Numbered from the stretch's first letter, positions 17,043 through 25,557 are shown. The stretch is DNA of 64,000 nucleotides from JAXLVB01 sp046329195 (GCA_046329195.1 JAXLVB010000001.1:2914001-2978000); one strand, 5' to 3'. Made by a program: numbers and translations. The notes: generated by a model from the sequence alone, not told the origin.

Positions 17043-17945
17043 ATGAGAACTATCGAACTAAATACCGGAAAAAGAATTGGAACCGATCAACCCTGTTATA
17101 TTATTGCCGAAATCGGCATTAATCACAATGGTTCGCTCGAAATTGCCAAAAAACTAATTGACGAAGCCGTAGCAGCTAAGGTAGATGCCGTGAAGTTTCA
17201 GAAGCGTACACCTGAACTTTGTGTGCCAAAAGACCAATGGGAAGTCATGCGTGACACGCCGTGGGGGCGTATGAGCTACATTGACTACAAGCGTAAGACC
17301 GAATTTGGTGCTATGGAGTACGCTGCCATTGATACCTATTGCCGTGAGCGAGGTATTGATTGGTTTGTGTCGGTTTGGGATAATGAGTCGGTGGACTTCA
17401 TGGAGCAATTTGAAACGCCCATTTATAAACTCCCTTCGGCAGCGCTGACCGATGTAACACTTATCGAAAAAGTACTACACACAGGCAAACCACTGATGCT
17501 TTCGACGGGGATGTCGTTGATGAAAGAAATTGATGCTGCGTTAGAAATCGTGAATCAATTTGACCCCAACTACCCGTTATTGTTGGCACATTCTACCTCG
17601 GCGTACCCTTGCAAAGTAGAAGAGCTGAACCTCCGAATGGTCAACACGTTGCAAGCCGAATATCCTAATGCTGTGATTGGTTATTCAGGTCACGAAACAG
17701 GCTTATCAACCACCGTGGCTTCTGTAGTATTAGGGGCTACTTTTGTGGAGCGCCATTTTACATTGGATCGTGCCATGTGGGGTTCTGACCATGCGGCCTC
17801 GGTAGAGCCACAAGGTTTTGTGCGCTTAGTAAGAGACATCCGAGACATCGAAACCGCTCTTGGCGATGGTGTTAAGAAAGTCTATGACAGCGAAATCGGC
17901 CCCATGAAGCGCCTTCGTGTGCATGTGGATCCAATCTATAAGTAG
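17043..17945 (+). CDS. NeuB-like N-acylneuraminate/nonulosonate synthase without SAF domain
   Basis: The 300-aa TIM-barrel protein has the NeuB signatures PCYIIAEIGINHNGS (residues about 17-31), DAVKFQKRTPE, LSTGMS, LAHSTSAYP, GYSGHETG and VERHFTLDR. The family condenses phosphoenolpyruvate with a hexosamine or its phosphate. Standard NeuB/SpsE proteins are about 335-350 aa and end in an antifreeze-like (SAF) domain; this one stops at about the end of the barrel, so the SAF domain is absent. It resembles the shorter KDN/Neu-phosphate-type synthases found with KdsC-like phosphatases. It is the last gene of the sugar cluster before a large inverted repeat. Confidence 0.87.
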   Translation: MRTIELNTGKRIGTDQPCYIIAEIGINHNGSLEIAKKLIDEAVAAKVDAVKFQKRTPELCVPKDQWEVMRDTPWGRMSYIDYKRKTEFGAMEYAAIDTYCRERGIDWFVSVWDNESVDFMEQFETPIYKLPSAALTDVTLIEKVLHTGKPLMLSTGMSLMKEIDAALEIVNQFDPNYPLLLAHSTSAYPCKVEELNLRMVNTLQAEYPNAVIGYSGHETGLSTTVASVVLGATFVERHFTLDRAMWGSDHAASVEPQGFVRLVRDIRDIETALGDGVKKVYDSEIGPMKRLRVHVDPIYK

Positions 17946-17960
17946 AGTAGAGAAAGGTTA

Positions 17961-18072
17961 GAGTGTAAAGGCGAGAGTGAAAAGATAAAAGTGTAAAGGT
18001 TGATATACAGATAGAGACGTTGATGATGCTATCTGCTCTTCAACCTTTACACTCTACACTTGGCCTTTACAC
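17961..18072. repeat. Large nested inverted repeat after the sugar cluster
   Basis: AGTGTAAAGGTTGA (17990-18003) pairs perfectly with TCAACCTTTACACT (18040-18053). Within it CAGATAG (18008-18014) pairs with CTATCTG (18029-18035). Outside it GAGTGTAAAGGC (17961-17972) can pair with GCCTTTACAC (18063-18072). The three levels could make a long cruciform or RNA stem. No terminal T-run is present, so it is a structured spacer or a terminator of unusual form. It overlaps any upstream extension of the next gene. Confidence 0.75.
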
Positions 18073-18091
18073 GCATTTGCAATACGCCAAT

Positions 18092-19096
18092 ATGTCACAA
18101 GAAAAATTATTAGCTATCACATCCACTATACTGTTTACGTGGATGGGCCTTATCATTGTTTGGGAACGAGTGCGCCCGTATCGTGCAGGACTGCCTTTTT
18201 TTCGAGATGGTTTCTGGGTTGATTTAGTGTGGTACACGCTGATACAGAGCTATTTCCTAAAAATCCTGATTTTTGATTACATCATTGAGCCACTCAAAGG
18301 AGCGTACCATTGGGAAAGCATCACTTTTGTGAGCCAGATGCCAGTGTGGGGGCAAGTTTTGTTTTTCTTAGTTACGCATGATCTATATATCTATCTTTTC
18401 CACCGTTTTCAGCATAGTAATAAGCTGTTCTGGCGCACACACGAAGCCCACCACTCAGGTAAGGAGGTGGATTTTTTGGAAGGCTCCCGCTCACACATTG
18501 TCGAAATCATCATCAACCAAAGCATTGAGTTTGCTCCTATTATCCTGTTAGGTGCCGATCCTGCTGTGGTGCCTATCAAAGCCTTGCTCGATGCGATGTT
18601 TGGCATGTTTATCCATGCTAATATTGATGTGAACATTGGCCCACTCAAATACATCATCAATACCCCAACGTTGCACCAATGGCATCATGCCAACTACCGT
18701 GAGGTATTTCATGCCAACTTTGCTACCAAGTTTTCGTTCTTCGATTACTTGTTTGGTACGGTCTATGACCCCGGCAAAAAACCAGCCGATAAACCCGAAG
18801 CTTGGGGCTTGTATTACGATTATCCGAAAGATTATTTTTTACAACATGCTTTTTCGGTAAAACGATTTGATGAGCATAAACTGTTGAAATACAAGTGGTT
18901 TAGGTTTTACTACAACTTCCGACCTATGCTAATGAAACAGTTGGAACGGATTGTGTATCAACTCACTGGTAAGCAGCTTGACACCATGCCAAGCCTAAAA
19001 CGGTTTCCTCAGTTGAGGGAGTTGGCAGGATTAGAAAAGGAACCCACCCCTGTGCACAAGTCAACGCAAGAAGAGGTGCTTGAAGCTGAGAAATAA
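18092..19096 (+). CDS. Sterol desaturase / fatty acid hydroxylase family membrane protein
   Basis: Start chosen at ATG 18092 (MSQEKLLAITSTILFTW, 334 aa), because an upstream in-frame ATG at 18020 lies in the inverted repeat. Several membrane segments surround the di-iron His clusters HDLYIYLFHRFQH, HEAHHSGKEVDF and HQWHHANYR (HX3-4H, HX2-3HH, HX2HH). The family hydroxylates or desaturates lipids (sterols, carotenoids, fatty acids, ether lipids) using O2. The C-terminus is charged and cytosolic. No lipid gene is adjacent, so the substrate is open. Confidence 0.87.
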   Translation: MSQEKLLAITSTILFTWMGLIIVWERVRPYRAGLPFFRDGFWVDLVWYTLIQSYFLKILIFDYIIEPLKGAYHWESITFVSQMPVWGQVLFFLVTHDLYIYLFHRFQHSNKLFWRTHEAHHSGKEVDFLEGSRSHIVEIIINQSIEFAPIILLGADPAVVPIKALLDAMFGMFIHANIDVNIGPLKYIINTPTLHQWHHANYREVFHANFATKFSFFDYLFGTVYDPGKKPADKPEAWGLYYDYPKDYFLQHAFSVKRFDEHKLLKYKWFRFYYNFRPMLMKQLERIVYQLTGKQLDTMPSLKRFPQLRELAGLEKEPTPVHKSTQEEVLEAEK

Positions 19097-19194
19097 GAAC
19101 AAACTAAGTCACAAATTGTGGAGAAGCTAATAGCATGATTCACCCATTTTGTACTTTCATAAAAAAGTAGGATATTTCTTCAAAATATAAGACT

Positions 19195-19797
19195 ATGCTG
19201 CGCATTCGTCAGAAACCTACCCATCGAAAAATCCCACCTTATTTGGTTTATGAGGAAATAAACGGGCAGGTATTACCCTATAAAGGGTATTTGGAAGTGC
19301 TTTCAGGAAAGAAGAAAATCGAAGAAATTATGGGTAGTAGTTCGCTTCAAGCGGTGATTGTATCTTTGCTGAACGCATTTCTTTTCAATTCGATTAATCG
19401 TAAAAAATACTTGATTGGTACCAATGAGGCAGGGCTACACCTTCAGCCTGGAGATAATTTGGCCAACGATTTGGTCATTTATGACCGTGAAAAGGTGGTA
19501 TTGAACGATAAATATTTTGATAAATCTCCAAAAGTAATTGTTGAAGTGGACATCAAAATCGACCTTCGAGCTACTGAATGGACGAATGAATGGGATTATG
19601 TCATCGAAAAATCACAGAAAATGCTTGATTTCGGAGCTGAAAAAGTGATTTGGATTACCACTAAATCAAAAAAAATTTTTGTGAGCAGTTCAACTGAACG
19701 ATGGTACATGGTCAGTTTTGATGAAGACATTCACTTAATAGAAAATTGTACGTTAAATCTTGCTCGTTTGCTGGCAGAAGAAGAAATCGAATTTTAA
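19195..19797 (+). CDS. Uma2-family (DUF820) PD-(D/E)XK nuclease-fold protein
   Basis: The 200-aa protein has the Uma2 layout: an N-terminal helix-strand (YLVYEEINGQVLPYKGYLEVL), LHLQPGDNLANDLVIYDR with an Asp, then KVIVEVDIKID (acidic and Lys residues of the nuclease core) and a C-terminal EKSQKMLDFGAEKVIWITT. Uma2 proteins are abundant in cyanobacteria and Bacteroidota; their cellular role is not established. The gene is monocistronic and AT-rich, with 98 bases upstream. Confidence 0.8.
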   Translation: MLRIRQKPTHRKIPPYLVYEEINGQVLPYKGYLEVLSGKKKIEEIMGSSSLQAVIVSLLNAFLFNSINRKKYLIGTNEAGLHLQPGDNLANDLVIYDREKVVLNDKYFDKSPKVIVEVDIKIDLRATEWTNEWDYVIEKSQKMLDFGAEKVIWITTKSKKIFVSSSTERWYMVSFDEDIHLIENCTLNLARLLAEEEIEF

Positions 19798-19814
19798 TTT
19801 TTCCTTACAAAACC

Positions 19815-20195
19815 TTGCCCTGGCTCTATCTATTTATCGCTGCTTCGTTTGAGACGTGTTGGACGTTCTCTCTAAAGTTTATGAAATTAAGTCAGTTGAA
19901 AAACCTCAACCTGACCAACTTCTATACGCCTGACATGGGGCTGCCTGTATTGCTGCCTATTGTAGGTTACGTGGTGTTCGGGGTTGGCAATATTTACTTT
20001 TTTTCGCTGGCCATGAAGCAAATTCCTACGGCTACAGCCTTCACCGTCTGGACGGCTATTGCCATTGCCATGATTAAACTGGCCGAAGTATTGTTTTTTC
20101 ACCAAAAAATCAGCTGGCTCGAAATCTTCTTTTTACTGCTCATTACCATTGGTATCGTAGGGTTGAAAACCTACTCTTCAGCTGGAGCTGAGTAA
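19815..20195 (+). CDS. Small multidrug resistance (SMR) family transporter, TTG start
   Basis: I place the start at TTG 19815, which makes the product begin MPWLYLFIAASFETCWTFSLKFM, the normal SMR N-terminus with the essential membrane Glu (FE, about residue 13). No ATG exists between the stop of the Uma2 gene and this point. The 126-aa product has four membrane segments; it includes PTATAFTVWTAIAIAMIKLAE, which resembles the SugE/guanidinium-exporter group. The 3' end overlaps the convergent globin gene by 25 bases. Confidence 0.78.
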   Translation: MPWLYLFIAASFETCWTFSLKFMKLSQLKNLNLTNFYTPDMGLPVLLPIVGYVVFGVGNIYFFSLAMKQIPTATAFTVWTAIAIAMIKLAEVLFFHQKISWLEIFFLLLITIGIVGLKTYSSAGAE

Positions 20196-20599
20196 GTTGG
20201 GTTGGAGTGATGCTGCACTTTAAACAACTGTGCCATCTTCATTTTTGACTCCATGATACTTGCTATCGAAGTCGCACTGGCTTTCATTCGGTCGGCTTGT
20301 TCACCTACAAAAAGTTCATCTACTGTTTCAAAAAACAGAGCTTTCCAATGATTGAAGTGTTGGGTAAGCAGCGGAAACTTGTCGTTCACCTGAAAATGAG
20401 GCAACATAGGGTGTCCATTGTAACTACCTGTACCCCAAAGCACATGCTCCCAAAAATCATACATTTTAGGTAGGTGCTTATTCCAATTCACCTGGGCGAT
20501 TTCGTCAAAGATAGGGCCTAATTGGGCATCATTGCGTACTTTCTGATAAAAGGTATTGACTATCTGTTCGATGTCTGCCCGTTGGGAAATATCAGCCAT
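20171..20599 (-). CDS. Group III truncated hemoglobin
   Basis: Start at ATG 20599 (MADISQRADIEQIVNTFYQ, 142 aa); upstream in-frame ATGs fall in a terminator hairpin. The pattern fits trHb3: RNDAQLGPIF, YDFWEHVLWGTGSYNGHPM, and FNHWKALFFETVDELF carrying the proximal His (HFNHW region). Group III globins may bind NO or O2 under microaerobic conditions. The gene is the last in line behind the nos genes and the cupin, all on the minus strand, which suits a role in nitrogen-oxide stress. Its C-terminus overlaps the SMR gene. Confidence 0.86.
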   Translation of the reverse strand: MADISQRADIEQIVNTFYQKVRNDAQLGPIFDEIAQVNWNKHLPKMYDFWEHVLWGTGSYNGHPMLPHFQVNDKFPLLTQHFNHWKALFFETVDELFVGEQADRMKASATSIASIMESKMKMAQLFKVQHHSNPTYSAPAEE

Positions 20600-20622
20600 A
20601 ACTACAATAATTAGTGGGATTA

Positions 20623-20665
20623 TTTTCAGCGTTTCCATCATTTTTAACGATGAAAACGCTGAAAA
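20623..20665 (-). terminator. Hairpin terminator after the cupin gene
   Basis: TTTTCAGCGTTT (from 20623) pairs with AAACGCTGAAAA (ending 20665), extended by CATC/GATG, with T-rich flanks on both strands. It lies between the cupin and globin genes and could act in either direction. Confidence 0.6.
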
Positions 20666-20688
20666 ATATACTTGCCATGCAGACGTAT

Positions 20689-20979
20689 TTACCTGAACAA
20701 CAGCATTTTGAAGTTAGTCAAAGCGTTGATGGAATGCTCTTGATGGGCTTTAAACGAAAGGCCATCGCCTGCTGATAAATAATATGCTTTGTCTTCTAAA
20801 TTAAAGTTGGCATTACCCTCCAATACATACACAAACGCATCCGTAGGCGAAGTATGCGTATCGAGACGATGCCCTTTTTCTAACGAAATTAACACTATTT
20901 TGAAATTTTCGTTCCCGTCCACTTTTTGCGTCTTTATGCCTGCATATGGGAGCAACGCTGGAATGTGTTCAGTTTTCAT
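20689..20979 (-). CDS. Small cupin-domain protein
   Basis: The 96-aa protein is a single cupin barrel: LEKGHRLDTHTSPTDAFVYVLEG (metal-ligand His/Glu type) and DGLSFKAHQEHSINAL with a second His pair. Similar tiny cupins occur in Bacteroidota near nitric-oxide or denitrification genes (my recollection), consistent with its position downstream of the nos operon and next to a globin. Ligand and activity are unknown. Confidence 0.8.
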   Translation of the reverse strand: MKTEHIPALLPYAGIKTQKVDGNENFKIVLISLEKGHRLDTHTSPTDAFVYVLEGNANFNLEDKAYYLSAGDGLSFKAHQEHSINALTNFKMLLFR

Positions 20980-21066
20980 AAGCGTAAAAATTACATAGTT
21001 TCAGATTACTGATGCCATTTTTCCACACCTATTCAGACGGATGATACCGACGCCAAATAGTTAGCA

Positions 21067-21618
21067 TTACTTTTTCTGGGGAGGCAAAATAACGCTATCC
21101 ACTACGTACACAATGCCATTGGAAGCCCTGATTGAAGCCACAATTTTTGCTTTGTCCACATACATATCGCTGCCTTTTTTATGGATGGTTACGTTGGTGC
21201 CATCTACCATGCCAAACGTTTGGCCATCGTTGAAAAAATTCACATCCAAAGCCGAAGTCATTACGTGATGCTGCAAGATGTCCTGCAATTTTGCTTTGTT
21301 TTCGGGTTTTAGTAGGTCTTCAACGGTTCCAGTGGGTAGTTTTTCAAAAGCAGCATTGGTAGGTGCAAATACCGTAAATGGCCCAGCATTAGATAGCGCA
21401 TCTACCAGTTCGGCAGCTTGTATGGCCTTTACAAGAGAAGTGTGGTCAGGCGACCCAACTGCTACTTTTACCACATCTTTTTGGGATTCGTCATCTTTTA
21501 CGCCCGACTGCCCCGCTGCTGGCGGTGCGCTGGCCTCAGTGCTACTTTGTGTTTTATTGTTTGAATCACAGGCCAATAAGACAAGACTTGCTAAAATAGG
21601 AAGAAGGTACTTTTTCAT
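21067..21618 (-). CDS. Fasciclin (FAS1) domain lipoprotein
   Basis: The 183-aa protein has a lipoprotein signal (SLVLLAC, Cys17), a short low-complexity Ser/Ala linker, and one FAS1 domain (about residues 50-180) with FTVFAPTNAAFEKLP and the second conserved block VNFFNDGQTFGMVDGTNVTI. FAS1 domains mediate adhesion or ligand binding. It follows nosY on the same strand with 46 bases between, so it may be part of the nos transcript; its contribution to N2O reduction is unknown. Confidence 0.86.
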   Translation of the reverse strand: MKKYLLPILASLVLLACDSNNKTQSSTEASAPPAAGQSGVKDDESQKDVVKVAVGSPDHTSLVKAIQAAELVDALSNAGPFTVFAPTNAAFEKLPTGTVEDLLKPENKAKLQDILQHHVMTSALDVNFFNDGQTFGMVDGTNVTIHKKGSDMYVDKAKIVASIRASNGIVYVVDSVILPPQKK

Positions 21619-21664
21619 AAAAGAAGAAGGTTTGGGTTAAAAATGAATGTGATGATAGTACAAG

Positions 21665-22432
21665 TTATAAGTCCTTTCGACCAAACACTCGTTGCGCTAC
21701 CCACAAGGGTAATACCGCCCACAAACTCATGACGACCAATGACAACGCCACGCCCAACTGACTGCCAAAAAACTCCTTGAACAAAGCCCCTGTGTAACCC
21801 ATAAGGGCAGAAGTGTCCATTTTGAGTAATACAATGAGGCGACCCAAATCAATAGGATTGAGCGATGTCAGCAAGAGTATAGGTTTTTCGAGCGGGTAAT
21901 CGCTAAACGAAAACAGGAGTAGCAGCACGAGCCCGTCGTAAATGAGAGAGAAGTAAAACCACAGTAGGAGAGATGCCCCGATGCCTTTTGCTTTGTCACG
22001 AGTCAGGATGGAGGCTAAAAAAGCAATAGACACAAACACCAGCGTAAGCAGCATTCCCGCTAAAACCAGATAAGCGGCCTTGTCTGTACCGTTGAAGACC
22101 ATAGCTGGAATACCCACCCCTACCAAAAACGAGTAGGTGAGTGAAGAAGCTACGCCTATGTACTCGCTCATAAAAATTTTACACCGACTGATAGGCTGTG
22201 CCAGCAGTAATTCGATAAACTCGTAGGAATTATAAAAATGAATGGTAGAGAAAATGATGCTTACCAAGGGTACCACAATGAGCACAATGTTGAGTAAGCT
22301 CAGTAGGCCTTTGTTAGGGTCGGTATCCAGACCAAAAAAAGCAAACGAAATGAGCAACAAAAACAACGTGTACGCAATTACGATTTTGTTGCGAATGATG
22401 TCATACACTACATATTTGATAACTTTATTCAT
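21665..22432 (-). CDS. nosY: NosY-like ABC transporter permease
   Basis: The 255-aa protein has about six membrane segments and the ABC-2/NosY pattern (YDIIRNKIVIAYTLFLLL at the start, LLLAQPISRCKIFMSEYIG). NosY with NosF and NosD forms the complex needed to assemble the copper centre of NosZ. It overlaps the NnrS-like gene by 8 bases. NosF is two genes upstream, separated by that membrane gene. Confidence 0.85.
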   Translation of the reverse strand: MNKVIKYVVYDIIRNKIVIAYTLFLLLISFAFFGLDTDPNKGLLSLLNIVLIVVPLVSIIFSTIHFYNSYEFIELLLAQPISRCKIFMSEYIGVASSLTYSFLVGVGIPAMVFNGTDKAAYLVLAGMLLTLVFVSIAFLASILTRDKAKGIGASLLLWFYFSLIYDGLVLLLLFSFSDYPLEKPILLLTSLNPIDLGRLIVLLKMDTSALMGYTGALFKEFFGSQLGVALSLVVMSLWAVLPLWVAQRVFGRKDL

Positions 22433-23510
22433 GGCTGTGAACGAGTGAGTGTGAGTGAGTAGAGGTCTTGCGTAGCAAGCGAATCGCTGTGAGGATGGTA
22501 GCTATCCAAAATATTAGAAAACCAAGTCCATTGAACAGGCCTCCCCATTGCCGAAGCGTAGGGTTTTGTAGCACATCGCCTAACAAACGTATAAGCAAGG
22601 ACAAGTGCACTACGGTAGCTCCCATGTACTGGCTGGCATGATAAGGGCGAATGCGTAAACCAATCACACTGGGCAAAATGATAGCCGCATGGGCCATAAT
22701 CATAGACAGTATGAAACCTACAAAGAAACTATGTAATACGGCATCGTACATGAGTGGATTGAACTTGCCAAAATAGGCCAAGATACCCGTGAGCAGTAAC
22801 CAACCATAGCCCAGCAACAATTGCAGACCCATGAACCGATAGTGCCCTTTATGTGCAAGATTACTATAAGCAATGTCGTAACGCATAAGCCAAAGAGCTA
22901 TACCCACCAAACTGAGGGTATTGAGAATCCGAAGTTCTCTGTGATACAAGAATAGACCCGCTACAAATACCACCAGTAGCCCATAAAGGAAGCCGTATTG
23001 CACTTTGCCGACGGGTAAAAACCGACAGAGGTCAAGCCGCTCGCCTACAATAGTAAAGAGCAAAAAAGCCAACCAAGCTGCAAATGCCATGGGGTAGGAG
23101 TGGGTCAATAGTAACGCTACGTTGGCAATCAGTTGAAAAACCGCTCCAATGAGCATCAATACTTGTGGAGGCGACAAAAACCGATACGTCAAGATAGACA
23201 TGATGAGTAGGTAGGCAACTCCGCCAACTGTCATAACGATAAAGGCGATTTCTGGTTGGTTCCCTATTAATAAGGGCATACTACTGGCAAAGGCTATTGG
23301 TCCCAACCAACCCACAGGATGCTTGAGTACCGCTGCTCGCTCAGTGGAAATGAGTGTTCCCAAAAAGCCCCCAATCATTAGCGCCCCATGATGGGCTACA
23401 GCCGGAGGTATGGGTAATGCCCAACCCATGCGTAACCAGCCCGTCCAGACTCCCAAGAGGAGCGACAGAATGGCTATAGGAAGCAGTAAGTAGGGTGATT
23501 TCTGTAACAT
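22425..23510 (-). CDS. NnrS-like multi-pass membrane protein inside the nos operon
   Basis: The 361-aa protein has about 11-12 membrane segments and segments resembling the NnrS family: AVAHHGALMIGGFLGTLIS, SERLDL-like VGERLDLCRFLP, and MAHAAIILPSVIGLRI with potential haem-ligand His residues. NnrS is a haem- and copper-containing protein linked to nitrogen-oxide stress. It is shorter than classic NnrS (about 390-400 aa) and the assignment is by motif only. It starts 3 bases after nosF and overlaps nosY, so it is an integral member of the operon. Confidence 0.68.
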   Translation of the reverse strand: MLQKSPYLLLPIAILSLLLGVWTGWLRMGWALPIPPAVAHHGALMIGGFLGTLISTERAAVLKHPVGWLGPIAFASSMPLLIGNQPEIAFIVMTVGGVAYLLIMSILTYRFLSPPQVLMLIGAVFQLIANVALLLTHSYPMAFAAWLAFLLFTIVGERLDLCRFLPVGKVQYGFLYGLLVVFVAGLFLYHRELRILNTLSLVGIALWLMRYDIAYSNLAHKGHYRFMGLQLLLGYGWLLLTGILAYFGKFNPLMYDAVLHSFFVGFILSMIMAHAAIILPSVIGLRIRPYHASQYMGATVVHLSLLIRLLGDVLQNPTLRQWGGLFNGLGFLIFWIATILTAIRLLRKTSTHSHSLVHSHE

Positions 23511-23513
23511 AGG

Positions 23514-24269
23514 TCAAATACTTTCTGCAAAAGCGGGTTTGTCAACGGGGATTAGCGTTTTTTTTTCACGCATCAGTTGTGCTATTATACGCCCTAACTT
23601 GTACTCGTTGGTTTCGGCTTTGAGCTGTTGTAATGACTTGTAAAACTGAATAGTACCTTCAAACAAATAGAGTACGTGAGTGGCAATCTCGTCTAAGTCG
23701 CTCATTACGTGTGAGGTAATCAAAACGCACTTGCCCTTGGTGCTTTCGAGATGGATTTTTTCTTTGAGTATCTCGCACGAAAGTGGGTCAAGGCCGGCTG
23801 TGGGTTCGTCCAGAATGAGCAGCGAAGGGTTGAACAAAAAAGCCAACGCCGCCGATACTTTCTGCTTAGTTCCTCCCGAAAGCGTTCGCATGGTTTTATG
23901 AAACATGGTGCGTAACTCAAAGGCTTCTATGAGTTCTTCGTCGAGTTCACCTGTAAAGGTATCACGGCGGAGGTCGGTCATCATCTCAAAGAGCTGCGCA
24001 ATCTTCATGTTGTCGGGATAACGCCCAATCTGTGGCATGTAGCCGATGTGTTGGCGATATGCCCCGTTGGCCGTGATGGGGTGTTGTTGTACCGAAATAC
24101 TTCCAGCATCAGGTATTACCATCCCCAATAAGCATTTGATAAGGGTTGTTTTACCCGAACCATTGGGGCCAATGACAGCCACCACGCTATTAGGCTCAAT
24201 ATGTAAGTTTACGTTTTTGAGTACTTCAAGCGTTCCAAATCGTTTGGTCAAGTTTTCAATGTGTATCAT
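23514..24269 (-). CDS. nosF: NosF ABC transporter ATP-binding protein
   Basis: The 251-aa ATPase has Walker A GPNGSGKTT (about 34-42), signature LSGGTKQK, Walker B LLILDEPTAGLDPLS and the switch His in LITSHVMSDL. Its place between nosD and a NosY-like permease identifies it as the motor subunit of the NosDFY copper-site maturation complex. Its ATG lies 14 bases inside the end of nosD. Confidence 0.9.
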   Translation of the reverse strand: MIHIENLTKRFGTLEVLKNVNLHIEPNSVVAVIGPNGSGKTTLIKCLLGMVIPDAGSISVQQHPITANGAYRQHIGYMPQIGRYPDNMKIAQLFEMMTDLRRDTFTGELDEELIEAFELRTMFHKTMRTLSGGTKQKVSAALAFLFNPSLLILDEPTAGLDPLSCEILKEKIHLESTKGKCVLITSHVMSDLDEIATHVLYLFEGTIQFYKSLQQLKAETNEYKLGRIIAQLMREKKTLIPVDKPAFAESI

Positions 24270-25533
24270 AGCGAACAGGGTGTGTTAGAGGGCTTGGGTC
24301 TTTGAGGTTTTCGGGGGTAAGGCTTGGTATAATCTTTTCTACTTTGTCCATGAGCGTAACGGCAAAACTGTGTAATAGTATAACGGCCTGCGGGATTCGC
24401 TCCAGAATGGTAGCATAGAGGCTCACTGGGCGGTAAGGTACATCACCCACACCATCGTGTTGGAGGTCATAGCCTTCGTATTTATCCCAATAGTTGTATC
24501 GGAGCGTGTTCAGCACCATCGTGCCATTGGTGGCTACATCAAAAGTATTCCCTGTGAAATTGTTGCGCTCAAAAGTATTGTCATCGCAACTGGCTTGGAG
24601 GCGTACGGCATAGCCGTTTTCGGCAAAATCATTATGGGCAAACAATGACCTACTTGTACCTTCCATATAAATACCAATGGTGTTTTTCCGAAAACGATTC
24701 TGTTCAATGTGGCTGTCACGGATGTCTTTGAGCAACAAACCGTAGGCCGAATCTCCCCAATTTTCTTCAAAATGATTGCGAAGCATCGTAACATGTTGGG
24801 TGTACATGACGGCTACGCCTGCACCATTGTTTCGAAATGTGTTGTTTTCGTAACGGTCGTTATGCGAAAACATGAAATGGAGGCCGTAGCGCAGGTTGGT
24901 TTCGCTCAAGTTATTTTGAATCAGTGAATTGGTTACAAATTCAAAATAGATGCCGTCTCGATGACGAGCGATGTGATTGCCCACAATACTGGCTTGTTGG
25001 CATTTCCAGAGGTGAATCCCGTTGCCAATATTATACTGTGCTCGCTCACTGGCTCGTAGCCGATTACGCCAGATGCGGCAATTGGAGGCGTTGGTGAGGT
25101 AAATACCGAAAAAGGTGTTTTCGAGTAGGTTATCAAGGATGTTTACTTGGTTGACACCATACACTCTGATGCCAGCAATATCCTGAATACTCGCATAGCC
25201 CGAGTTGATAATCCGAAACCCTTTGATGCTTACATGGCTGGCTCTTACCGAAAGAATCTCATACTTGAGTTGTCCGTCCAATATAGGGTAGTTGATACCC
25301 CATAGCACTACGGGTTTAGTGATTTCGAGATTGCCCTCTTGATAGGTGCCTGCTTTTACCTTGAGCGTATCATAAGGTTGGGCGTCTGCCAAGGCTTCAC
25401 GGATGCTACGGTAGGCTTCTTGTGGACCTACCGTGAGCGTGCGAGCCATAGCAAGGGGAGCACTCAGCCAAAAAACGAATAAACAAAAACGTAGCATGTG
25501 TTGACGAATGATGGTGGATAAGCGTTCTATCAA
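24256..25533 (-). CDS. nosD: NosD periplasmic parallel beta-helix protein
   Basis: The 425-aa protein has a signal peptide (the hydrophobic stretch FCLFVFWLSAPLAMA; the start may be ATG 25533 or ATG 25497, twelve codons later) and many right-handed beta-helix (CASH/PbH1) repeats rich in Asn ladders (RNNGAGVAVMYTQHVTMLRN). NosD delivers copper to NosZ in the periplasm together with NosF and NosY. The C-terminus carries a hydrophobic stretch (AVILLHSFAVTLM) that may contact the membrane. It follows the NosL fusion gene with a 24-base gap. Confidence 0.9.
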   Translation of the reverse strand: MIERLSTIIRQHMLRFCLFVFWLSAPLAMARTLTVGPQEAYRSIREALADAQPYDTLKVKAGTYQEGNLEITKPVVLWGINYPILDGQLKYEILSVRASHVSIKGFRIINSGYASIQDIAGIRVYGVNQVNILDNLLENTFFGIYLTNASNCRIWRNRLRASERAQYNIGNGIHLWKCQQASIVGNHIARHRDGIYFEFVTNSLIQNNLSETNLRYGLHFMFSHNDRYENNTFRNNGAGVAVMYTQHVTMLRNHFEENWGDSAYGLLLKDIRDSHIEQNRFRKNTIGIYMEGTSRSLFAHNDFAENGYAVRLQASCDDNTFERNNFTGNTFDVATNGTMVLNTLRYNYWDKYEGYDLQHDGVGDVPYRPVSLYATILERIPQAVILLHSFAVTLMDKVEKIIPSLTPENLKDPSPLTHPVRYDTH

Positions 25534-25557
25534 TATGGTTTTAATAGCTTACAGCAA

